NCBI GenBank assembly: GCA_027577415.1
Contig: JANBQS010000269.1
Coordinates: 1-23,759, forward strand
Direction: 5' to 3'
Length of the DNA: 23,759 nt
Source of the DNA: Coemansia sp. RSA 922
Taxonomy: Eukaryota > Kickxellomycota > Kickxellomycetes > Kickxellales > Kickxellaceae
Every line of letters begins with the position of its first letter. The first letter of the stretch is position 1. The notes under the pieces are model-generated. The model was not told the origin of the DNA. It saw only the letters and a list, made by a program, of their open reading frames with translations, and ran no database searches. Below, in pieces: positions 1-8,700 of the stretch. Both the position numbers and the translations under genes were made by a program.

Positions 1-428
1 TAATCAATAGCGCCCTTTACGCTAGTGATCTTATCAGCCTCATCGTCAGGGATTTCGACCGAAAACTCCTCCTCAATCGCCATAACGACCTCAACGGTAT
101 CGAGGCTATCGAGTCCAAGGTCCTTGGAAAAGTCGGCCACTGGTGAGAGCTATAGGCAATAATGAAATCAGACAATTAGTATAAAAACATATAAATTGTA
201 GTGTTTGTTGTTTTTTTGTAATTGCCACATTCTTACCTTGTCTTGGTTGACCTTATCAAAGTCCTGTAGAACTTGGAAGATCCGGCTCTCAATATCACCG
301 CGACCCAGTCCACCGCTAGCAGAGTACCAGCGCATGGCAATAGAGGGCATGACGGTCTGACGAACAGCGGTAGGCCGCGTGGCCAAAACGCGAGCAGAGG
401 CAATGCGAAGCGATGCGAGACGGAACAT
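1..428 (-). CDS. Mitochondrial acyl carrier protein (3' partial, two exons)
   Basis: Carries the acyl chain on 4'-phosphopantetheine for mitochondrial type II fatty-acid and lipoate synthesis, and in mitochondria also serves as a partner of LYR proteins in complex I and Fe-S assembly. Exon 1 (428-237, 64 codons) starts with a basic, Ser/Ala-rich presequence of about 35 residues, then enters the ACP fold. Exon 2 (149-1) continues in phase 0 with the hallmark DLGLDSLD motif. Its Ser, residue 79, is the expected phosphopantetheine site and is followed by an acidic helix ([14 protein letters not shown]). The frame runs off the left edge at an A-I-D-Y-like sequence, so roughly the last 10-15 residues and the stop lie outside. 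It diverges from the mutase gene across 279 bp. The identification is secure from the motif and the whole-length match to NDUFAB1-type ACPs. Confidence 0.95.
150..236 (-). other. Intron in the ACP gene
   Basis: Phase-0 intron of 87 nt on the minus strand. The donor GTAAGA lies at 236-231 and the acceptor CTATAG ends at 150. A TACTAAT branch-site candidate sits at 181-175, about 25 nt before the acceptor. Removing it joins NQDK to LSPVADF and restores a continuous ACP fold; without it the frame soon meets a stop. Confidence 0.93.
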
Positions 429-707
429 TATCGATTATTTTCAAGTAGTAAAAAAGTTGAACAAAAAAACAAAAAGATTCGATTGCTAAATTCAAATCCG
501 CTAAAAGAAAAAAAAATAATGCCCGCTCTACATGCTTTGCTTATCGCTACATGGATCTAATCAGTGATTGGGATTAGGGCAGAGGCGGCTTAGGCACACG
601 CGTGGGAAAGTATAGCTCTGGGTGTTTTAAAGTCGTTCCGTCTTTTATCTCCTCCCCACTTCTTTATCTTTTTCTCCGCCCTTAAAATATCCTATATCCC
701 CCTTTCA
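429..707. promoter_or_regulatory. Divergent promoter region of ACP and methylmalonyl-CoA mutase
   Basis: A 279-bp spacer between two divergent start codons. The mutase side is pyrimidine-rich for the last 80 bp or so (runs of CTTTTATCTCC and CCCCCTTTC types). The ACP side is A-rich on the plus strand. I see no convincing TATA box and no recognisable factor site, so assignment as a shared promoter rests on position alone. Confidence 0.55.
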
Positions 708-3063
708 ATGCTGTCTGCTCTGACTCGGCGACTCCCACTTCGCGCAGCCGCGGCTGTCGCGCATGGTGCTCGACTGAACACGATACGCAGCACACACTCA
801 AAGCTTGATCCCAAGTGGGCCAAACTAGCAGCAAAGGAGTGCAAGGGTCAAGACCCCGAAGCAGTCCTCACTTGGAACACGCTAGAGGTAAGGAACCCAA
901 CAATGGGCAACTACAGCCTACTATCCATATTGTCATACTAACCATGCTGGTTGTATTTTGTAGGGCATCCCCGTCAAGCCAGTTTACACGGCCGAAGATA
1001 CCAAAGACCTGGCCAACGAGCTGCCTGGAGTGTACCCGTATACGCGCGGCCCCTACGCGACAATGTACACGTACCGCCCATGGACCATCCGACAATACGC
1101 TGGGTTCAGTACAGTCGAAGAGAGCAACCGATTCTACAAAGCCAATCTGGCCGCAGGACAACAGGGACTCTCAGTAGCATTTGACTTGGCCACACACCGC
1201 GGCTACGACTCTGACCATCCACGCGTAGTCGGCGATGTGGGCATGGCCGGCGTAGCCATCGACTCTGTTGAGGATATGAAAATCTTGTTTGACGGTATTT
1301 CGCTCAAAGACGTCTCAGTGTCGATGACCATGAACGGCGCCGTGCTGCCCATCCTAGCCATGTACATTGTGGCCGCCGAAGAGCAAGGTACAAAGTACGA
1401 GGAGATGCGTGGTACGATTCAAAACGATATCTTGAAAGAGTTCATGGTCCGCAATACTTTCATCTACCCGCCAGAGCCCTCCATGCGCATCATTGGCGAT
1501 ATCTTTGCGTTCACGTCCAAGCATATGCCAAAGTACAACTCTATTTCGATCTCGGGATACCATATGCAAGAGGCCGGCGCAAACAGCGTATTGGAGTGTG
1601 CGTTTACTATCGCTGACGGTATCGAGTACATTCGGACTGGTATCAGGGCTGGAATGACCGTGGATGAGTTTGCGCCTCGGCTGTCGTTCTTCTGGTGTAT
1701 CGGCATGAACTTTTATATGGAAATTGCCAAAATGCGAGCGGCGCGTAGACTCTGGGCACACTTGGTCAAGGAAAAGTTCAATCCGACAAACCCAAAGTCA
1801 ATGATGCTTCGCACGCACTCGCAGACGTCAGGATGGTCTCTAACCGAACAAGACCCCTATAACAACGTCGTGCGGACGACCATCGAGGCCATGGCAGCTA
1901 CTCTGGGCGGCACACAGTCATTGCACACGAACGCCTTGGATGAGGCTATAGGACTGCCGACCAAATTCAGTGCGCGTATTGCTCGTAATACTCAGCTCAT
2001 CTTGCAAGAGGAGGCCTATATTCCTCGAGTAGCCGATCCCTGGGCTGGCTCCTATATGATGGAGTCGCTGACTAACGACGTATACAACAGCGCCTTGGAG
2101 ATTATCAACGAGGTCGAGGAGCTCGGCGGAATGGCCAAGGCGATTGCTTCGGGTATGCCCAAGATGCGTATTGAAGAGAGCGCTGCCAAGCGTCAGGCCC
2201 AGATCGATTCGTCGCAGATAGCCATTGTTGGCGTCAACAAGTATCGCGTTGCCGAGGAAGACAGCAACGACGGGACAGGCAAGGTCGACGTGCTGGCGAT
2301 TGACAATAAGGAGGTACTAAGGGCACAGAACGATCGCTTGGATCGCTTGCGCAGTACTCGCGACGAGGTGACCTCCCAGGCAGCCATGGACGCTATTACC
2401 GAGGCCACAGTCTCGGGCACAGGCAACCTCCTTGAGCTGGCGATAAAGGCGGCGCGGGCTCGCTGCTCAGTTGGCGAGATCTCCTATGCGATAGAAAAGG
2501 TTGTTGGTCGGTACAAGCCCGAGGTAAAGCTGGTCAGCGGTACATACAAGACCGAGTACTCCAAGGTCGTGCTCAAGCCTGGCGAAAAAGATCCGATTAT
2601 GGAGACTATTAAGATGACCGAGGATTTTGCCGAAAAGTGGGGTCGTCGTCCTCGCGTGCTTATTGTCAAAATGGGCCAGGACGGTCATGACCGTGGTGCC
2701 AAGGTCGTTGCTTCGGGGTATGCCGATTTGGGCTTTGACGTTGACGTCGGTCCACTGTTCCAGACTCCAGCCGAGGCTGCGCGCCAGGCCGTCGATGCTG
2801 ATGTGCATGTGGTGGGAGCGTCTTCACTTGCTGCGGGACACAAGACGTTGGTGCCGCAGTTGGTTGAAGAGCTAAAGAAGCTAGGCGCAACAGACACTCT
2901 CGTCATTGCCGGCGGCGTTATCCCACAGCAGGACTACCAGTATCTCTACGACCACGGGTGTGCAGCAGTATATGGTCCAGGTACACGCATCCCCGATGCT
3001 GCACAAGACATGATCCGCAAGGTCGAAGCACGTCTACAAGAGTCTGAAGCTATAAGCGCCTAA
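708..3063 (+). CDS. Methylmalonyl-CoA mutase, mitochondrial, cobalamin-dependent
   Basis: Interconverts (R)-methylmalonyl-CoA and succinyl-CoA using adenosylcobalamin, the last step of propionate/odd-chain/branched amino-acid breakdown in the matrix. It is encoded by two exons, 708-887 and 964-3063, giving 759 residues, close to the roughly 750 of animal enzymes. The N-terminus is a presequence rich in Arg/Ala/Leu ([17 protein letters not shown]). The catalytic barrel carries [29 protein letters not shown] and [12 protein letters not shown] (residues 343-354). The C-terminal B12 domain has DGHDRG with the cobalt-ligand His at 635, then [10 protein letters not shown] and AGGVIP, and ends soon after GPGTRI. 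It is the single-chain mutase type, with all core motifs intact. The next gene is convergent, 58 bp away. A cobalamin supply is implied, since fungi are not known to make B12. Confidence 0.97.
888..963 (+). other. Intron in the mutase gene
   Basis: Phase-0 intron of 76 nt. The donor GTAAGG is at 888-893, a perfect TACTAAC branch site is at 936-942, and the acceptor TAG ends at 963. Splicing joins LTWNTLE to [12 protein letters not shown], which matches the family's N-terminal segment. Confidence 0.96.
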
Positions 3064-3121
3064 TAACTATATTCCCCACAAAAACAAAAAGATAAAATTC
3101 AAAAAATATTAATGCCTCTAT

Positions 3122-3478
3122 TTAGACACGTCCCTCGATGAACTTGTCAAAGAACTTTGTCGGTTGTGGGTCCTGCTCGTTGGCGTCAAAGTAGCGTAGT
3201 ACGTGGCTGTATTGCTTCCAAACGTTGTATGTCTCTTCGAATTCAATCCGTCCCTTGAACAAAAGGACGTCGATAGTGCGGGGGTCAGATACATAGCGGT
3301 TCTTCTCAAAGTGTTCGCGAATCTTTGAGCGTACCACCGATTGCGGTAGGCAGAGATGGTAGTCAATCATGATTTGTGGTACATTCTTTTGCCACAGTCT
3401 GTACAAGTGAATTGCCCGTGTGCGAGCGTCTGCCAGCGACGACGAAGACTTGGTTACCAGCGGCTGAATAAGCGGCAT
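3122..3478 (-). CDS. NADH:ubiquinone oxidoreductase LYR subunit, NDUFA6/B14 type
   Basis: Accessory subunit of respiratory complex I on the matrix arm. In characterised complexes this LYRM6 protein binds a mitochondrial ACP, whose acyl chain inserts into its three-helix bundle. The 118-residue product is the right size. The LYR motif lies at residues 25-27 (AIHLYRLW), followed by the family's IMIDYHL and the helix VRSKIREHFEKNRYV, and by DVLLFKGRIEFEETYNVWKQ, a pattern typical of NDUFA6. There is no classical presequence, as is usual for this subunit. The ATG is the first in frame and is followed directly by the family match. The gene is intronless. The left-edge ACP gene, 2.7 kb away, encodes its likely partner. 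Presence of this subunit implies that the organism retains complex I. Confidence 0.93.
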   Translation of the reverse strand: MPLIQPLVTKSSSSLADARTRAIHLYRLWQKNVPQIMIDYHLCLPQSVVRSKIREHFEKNRYVSDPRTIDVLLFKGRIEFEETYNVWKQYSHVLRYFDANEQDPQPTKFFDKFIEGRV

Positions 3479-3602
3479 ATTAAAGAAAATTGGGGGAAAA
3501 AAGAAGAGTAATAGTTGAAATTTGAAAAAACTTGGAAAGAAGAAAAGCGATAACGTTTTAATCTGTTTCTAAGATCGGACCCACCCTCTAGTAGAGTGGT
3601 AT

Positions 3603-4241
3603 TTAAAATCGCTTGAGGTTCTTTTTCTTGTCCTTGACAGCGGCACCAACAGCCGGGTCTCTATTTTCAGCACCACCGCCAGTCTCGCCCTTTGGTTTCG
3701 CATGCACTCCAGTCATGATCCTAGCCCGCGTCGCATAGTCATCATATCTCTCCAATAACAGCTTCCCTGCCTCCTCATTCAATGCTGACTCTGGGTTGGG
3801 ATAGATCAGCAGGCACTTTACAGTAACCAAAACATGCTCAATGCCATAGTGCTTTTGCCAGTCCTTCTTCAGCGTGTTGACACAGATTTCGCCATGCTCA
3901 GATACGTTTGGATGAAAGATCTTGGTCACAAACACGCCCTTGGGCGGTGTCGATGGATAGCCCTCGTCGATGGTTAGTCTGATATGAAATTTGCCGCCCT
4001 CATACGGTGTGCCCTGTGGTCCTTCTAGTAGTGCGTTGATCTCGGTCAGTGAGTCCTCGTTCATAGTAACGGCGATGCCTTCGGGTGGCGTTGACTGAAG
4101 TTTTCCGAGCTCGCTTACTAGCCGTCGAACTGTCGATGCGTCAAGTCGTTGTGCCTACGTTCGCAATGCAACACTACTTTCAGCTTAAGCATTGCTACTA
4201 ATAGTGGATTGCACAAAAAAAGTATTCAGAGTGCTTACCAT
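3603..4241 (-). CDS. Ubiquitin-conjugating enzyme E2, UBE2S-like
   Basis: A UBE2S-family E2; animal UBE2S extends K11-linked ubiquitin chains on substrates of the APC/C. I place the start at ATG 4241-4239, alone in exon 1, spliced in phase 0 to 4154-3603; the product is 184 residues. The UBC fold shows EGPQGTPYEGGKF, the PPKG turn, HPN (82-84), the catalytic Cys92 in GEICVNTLKKDW, and the family stretch NPESALNEEAGKLLLERYDDYA. The tail is Lys-rich and ends L-K-R-F, resembling the LRRL tail that docks animal UBE2S on the APC/C. Without exon 1, translation would begin at Met32 and lose the first UBC helix (LDASTVRRLVSELGKL), which aligns with the family. It diverges from the FBXO3-like gene. 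UBE2S is absent from budding yeast. Confidence 0.9.
4155..4238 (-). other. Intron immediately after the UBE2S start codon
   Basis: Intron of 84 nt on the minus strand. The start codon is followed directly by the donor GTAAGC (4238-4233), and the acceptor GAACGTAG ends at 4155. The acceptor's TAG is itself an in-frame stop just before exon 2, so the UBC N-terminal helix can be translated only if this or another intron is removed. I see no perfect TACTAAC site; the branch point is unclear. Confidence 0.85.
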
Positions 4242-4448
4242 TGTTGAAAAAATAATTCAGTGTTTACGGTATAGGGAAAAAAGAAGCAGAAAAAATGTCT
4301 CTGCCCTTTCAATCAACGCCACAGAAAGCAATTTGTTGTGACTTTGTTTTGGTAGATTTTCTTCTTCTTTCCAGTGTAGCGTTGCATTTCTCTCCTTTCT
4401 ATATTTCTATATTTCTTTCAAATCTCTGTTCTTTTTTTCAGCCGCAAA
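4242..4448. promoter_or_regulatory. Divergent promoter region of UBE2S-like and FBXO3-like genes
   Basis: A 207-bp spacer between the two start codons. The last 70 bp before the FBXO3-like ATG are strongly pyrimidine-rich, with a short tandem repeat around 4398-4415 (TCTATATT-type units) and a poly-T tract ending in CAG at about 4441. That tract could be an acceptor of a 5'-UTR intron. No TATA box was identified. The regulatory role is inferred from position. Confidence 0.5.
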
Positions 4449-5708
4449 ATGTCCTTGCCTAAAGCACAAGGTCCAATAGCGAAACTACCAGCAGAGCTAT
4501 TCGTGTTGATATTTGAGCGCCTTCTCGACGCTCGATCCATCTGCGAGTGCAGCCAAGTATGTAAAAGATGGCAAGCGCTGACCAGTTATGACGCAGTCTG
4601 GAGTACTCTACTCACAAAACACTGCGTCGATACACGGACAGAGTCCCGTCTCATATCAGAAACCCATCCACCTAGACTAAAACAAGTGTATGCACACTGG
4701 TATCAGCGCTACGGCGGCTTCATTGACAGCTATACACGTATACGTCGATCTGTTCTACGACTAGAATCCTGGGCCCAGCATAACTGCCCACCTTTGCTAC
4801 TTAGCCTGGCGCCGGGTTTGGGCTGGATGGGTAGTGAGTCCATACCGGTTCGCGAGCTTCTCAGCGTAGTAACCGATTCGCCGGATATGCGCGATTTCCT
4901 TATAGCCTACCACCTGCACGATGGTCAGCGTCGACAGCGACGGTTTCTCGAGTATGGGTTATTCGGCTCATATGACTGTTACGGCGAGGTGTGCTCTCTC
5001 TCGTGGCTTTCTTCTCGTATGCTGCAAGTAATCGCTATGGGTCAATTCAAGCTTTTGGTGTTTGCTTGGTGTCACACCAGCAGAAACTACCTAGGCATAG
5101 TCGTTGACTGTCCCTCAGCCCATTCGATCCAGATCTTGCACCATGTGGTCCAGTTGCAACCCCAGAGCTACCGGTTTATTGACAAGGGTTTGTTTGGCGA
5201 CTTTTTCACCACGTATATACAAGACCTCGTGAGTGGGCGCTACGATGTCCACAATAACGTTATTTCGATGCTTCCCAACTGCGGTCCGCACACTGGTACT
5301 AGCATTTCGCGTGGTATAAGGACCACGGTCTCTGTCATGTTTTGTCCTGACGAAACCCCCGCATTCCGAGTATACCGATACCAGATCTCATTCGAGGTAT
5401 TGGATTTTGCCGCTTTGGGTTTCGCCTCTGCGCAACTTAAATCTAGACATTGGTTGATTCACTATCAAGAACGGCAGACTGAGAGTAGTGGTCACGGAGT
5501 TGTTGGCGAGTTTCCGATACTCTCTGAAGAATCACCATACTACAGGTATTGCTCGCGTATAACTGATGACGAATTGGAGGACCTTATGCTTGTCGCCTTT
5601 GAAGGGTATTTTACCATGGTGCCAGGTACTTTGGAAGATCCAGCTGGCCCTGATTTTACTTTGGCAGTTCCATATACTGAAGTACCTATTCCAATGGAAA
5701 TTTTATAA
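4449..5708 (+). CDS. F-box protein with SUKH (SMI1/KNR4) and ApaG domains, FBXO3-like
   Basis: Probable substrate receptor of an SCF ubiquitin ligase. The 419-residue intronless product has an F-box at about 10-55 (LPAELFVLIFERLL, then CSQVCKRWQ). A SUKH/SMI1-KNR4-like region follows at about 95-260, containing DFLIAYHLHDGQ and YGLFGSYDCY. The C-terminal ApaG/DUF525 domain is at about 289-395 (GIRTTVSVMF, LKSRHWLIHY, GHGVVGEFPILSEES, FEGYFTMVPGT). This order of three domains is that of animal FBXO3 (471 residues in human) and of plant SKIP16, whose fungal relatives are little studied. The substrate is unknown. The ATG directly precedes the F-box. I am sure of the domain architecture and less sure that function is conserved. 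Confidence 0.92.
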   Translation: MSLPKAQGPIAKLPAELFVLIFERLLDARSICECSQVCKRWQALTSYDAVWSTLLTKHCVDTRTESRLISETHPPRLKQVYAHWYQRYGGFIDSYTRIRRSVLRLESWAQHNCPPLLLSLAPGLGWMGSESIPVRELLSVVTDSPDMRDFLIAYHLHDGQRRQRRFLEYGLFGSYDCYGEVCSLSWLSSRMLQVIAMGQFKLLVFAWCHTSRNYLGIVVDCPSAHSIQILHHVVQLQPQSYRFIDKGLFGDFFTTYIQDLVSGRYDVHNNVISMLPNCGPHTGTSISRGIRTTVSVMFCPDETPAFRVYRYQISFEVLDFAALGFASAQLKSRHWLIHYQERQTESSGHGVVGEFPILSEESPYYRYCSRITDDELEDLMLVAFEGYFTMVPGTLEDPAGPDFTLAVPYTEVPIPMEIL

Positions 5709-5745
5709 AAAAAATAGAAAAATGTAATAGACTAAAAAAAATTTA

Positions 5746-5765
5746 AATAAACGTGAAATAATAAA
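5746..5765 (+). terminator. Poly(A) signals downstream of the FBXO3-like gene
   Basis: Two AATAAA hexamers at 5746-5751 and 5760-5765, 38 and 52 nt after the stop codon, lie in a very A-rich convergent spacer of 62 bp. They are plausible polyadenylation signals. The second abuts the end of the ABC transporter's coding region on the other strand, so the two 3' UTRs probably overlap. Confidence 0.5.
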
Positions 5766-5770
5766 GCTAT

Positions 5771-8700
5771 TTACTGGCCAAAGTCGCTGGTCTTGACTAG
5801 TTGTGCAAACATTCCGTCTTTTGCCAATAGTTCTTGAGGAGTACCAATCTCAGCAATTGTGCCCTTGTCCATAACGATAATGCGATCACTATTCATAATT
5901 GTCTCTAGGCGATGAGCAATGGTCAGCACAGTGCAGTCGCTAAACTCCTTGCGGATCAGCTCTTGGATGGACTTGTCTGTCTCCAAATCGACATTGGCAG
6001 TTGCTTCATCAAGAACTATAATCTTGCGCTTGCGCATAATCACGCGGCATAAACCAAATAGCTGCTGTTGACCACTGCTAAAACCTCCAAAGCAACCCTT
6101 AACAAGTTTGTCCAATCCGTAGGGTTCAGAAATTTGTGCGGGATCTCTTGGAGTTGGCGCTCTGTTTAAAATATTTACCAGCAAGCGCCCCAGCCATCCT
6201 GCGTTCAGCCAATGTATTTTAGCAAGCGTCATACTATTGTCATTATTTGTAGGGCGACTTTTGTGCTTCTTGTTGCAGGCATCTCCTGGCTTACTTTTTG
6301 GTGCAACAAGTTCAGCCAAATTGCACTTTATCAGTGATGCCCACATTTCCTCGATGCCAAACTGGCGCAGTGGATCCAAATTTCTTCTAATAGATCCATC
6401 AAACATGGACGACTCTTGAGGGATCATGCCTAGCCGTGCTCTATAGTCGCCAACGCCAAATTCAGAAATGTCTTGGCCATCAATCAATATTGAGCCACTG
6501 GTATTTTCATGAATCAGCCTAAACAATACCTTGGCCAATGAAGACTTTCCAGCACCAGTCCGTCCAACAATGCCAATTTTCTCTCCTGGATTGATAGTCA
6601 CGTTGATGTTCTTCAGAGCATAGCCTAGGTCTGCGCTGTATTTCATGCTAAAGTCACGGAATTCAATCTTGCCATTTGATGGCCAATGTGCTGGTGGCCG
6701 ACAGCTATCAACTACATATGGTGCTTCTGGATCACACTCAGCTAAATTCCTAAATGCGTTTACTCTATCCAAAACCTTTAGTGCCTCTCTTGGGAACTTT
6801 AACGTGCGATTGATATGCTTAATCAACAAACTGGTACTTTCTTGAAATCCAGCTAAATCATTCGAGCGCAACTCCACACTCTGTATCTTTGCCTTGGCAA
6901 TATAAATGAGAGACATAATTGACTTTGTAGCTTGTCCTATCAATATCTGTAGTATGTGAGAGTAGTCTTCACTAGAGGATTGGATAGCCTCTAAACGAGT
7001 TTCATCCTCGGTACACTTTATATACTGAGATGTAAAGTAGGGCTCTACTCCAAATAGGCGAATCATTTGAGCACCATTGCTAACCAAACTTTGCATGCGC
7101 CTATACATGTTATCACTTGTGCGCTTCAATTCAGCTATGGCATCAGTTGTTTGAGCGATGTCAGTGCTTGCTGCTTTAGAAACCCAGATAAGTACTGGTA
7201 TGAAAACAAGCAGTTGAGGTGCAAGCAACAGAACGCGATAAGCCAATAGTAATACGAGTGCTGTCTGCGAGCAATCATATGTAAAGAATCGCGGGACTAG
7301 ATTGACAATAGTGTTGTTGGCCATAGAGCAATTGGAGTATACTTGCTGAGCGGTCATACTCTCAAAGAATGAAAGAGGAGAAAATAGGATACTGCTGATG
7401 AGCATGTTGTTGGCTTTTTTCTTTAGATTCCAATTGATTACGGCAGCTTTGGCTACCAGCTGCAGTTGTGATACAAGAGAGTAGGATATGTTGCTCATCA
7501 TCTTCATGCGCATATACATGAGCACAGCGTTGCCACCAGCATTATCACTCTTGCTGTTTGCCCTGAGTGCGTCGAGTTTGTATCCAGTAAAAATATACTG
7601 CAACACGCGGCTAAATATACTCGTCAACAACGTTGTGGCAATAACTGACCATCCACATATACGGATGGCATACATGGCATTATCCCAATGTGACCACTGC
7701 TTTAAAGTCCGATCACCAGATTTAGCACGCGCACTTTTATTTGTACTGGCGAGATGAGCAGAATCAGTGATTTGAACCTTTTCAGACTGTGTGGTGTCCA
7801 TCGATATCATCGCGTGTGATTTCCTGTTTGTGCTATCAGTGATTTTGGGCTTTACCTCTAGTGTACTGTTGATGCTAAATGCCTTGTGAATCTGGGGTGT
7901 CTGCACTTTGACTGACACACAACCCTGGTCTACAGTGACAATTTGATTGCACAGTGGCAGAATATTGTCTGCATGAGTGGTGACAAAACGCAGCTTGTTG
8001 CCTAAAAGTCCAGTGCTCAAGATAATATTGTCCAAGATATGGCGTTTGACAATAGCATCCACTGCTGACAAGGGGTCATCCAGGAAATATATGTCTGCTT
8101 GAGAGTATACAGTTCTGGCCAGGGCCAAGCGTGCCCTCTGGCCACCAGAAATGTTGATGCCATTCTCACCAATAACAGTTATATCGCTGTCGGGCCACAT
8201 TTCCAAGTCATCAGTAAGTCCACAAGCACTCAACACCTTCCAGTAATAATCCTCATCATACCCCCTTCCAAAGAGAATATTTGCTCGCAATGTGTCATTC
8301 ATGATCCACGGCTGCTGCTCAAGGTATGCAATCTTGCCAACCAATCTACCCGTGCCCTGTGTCATCTCCATTTCGCTGCACATGGCCAAAAGCAGTGACG
8401 ATTTGCCAGCGCCAGTTTTGCCTACTATTGCCACCAATTCTCCCGCCCCAGCATTTAGTGTGACATCAGAAAGGGTGTATGAAGGCGCATGGTAGTTGTA
8501 GTCATCATTCCTCCAGTCAAAGCTACAGTGACTCAATTCTACAAGTGGGCCGTCTTTTGACGTTTCTTCCGAATATGGAAGCGAGTATAAATACTGGTTT
8601 ATGAAGCAGTCCTCAACGTATTGGTTGTCTACCAGAGCTGAGCGAATACTGAATATACGGAATGTCAAAGAGGCCATGCTGTGCTGCAGATTATCCATGA

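Noticed and set aside
1354..1761. 135-codon minus-strand frame
   Set aside because: Shadow of the methylmalonyl-CoA mutase with no recognisable features.
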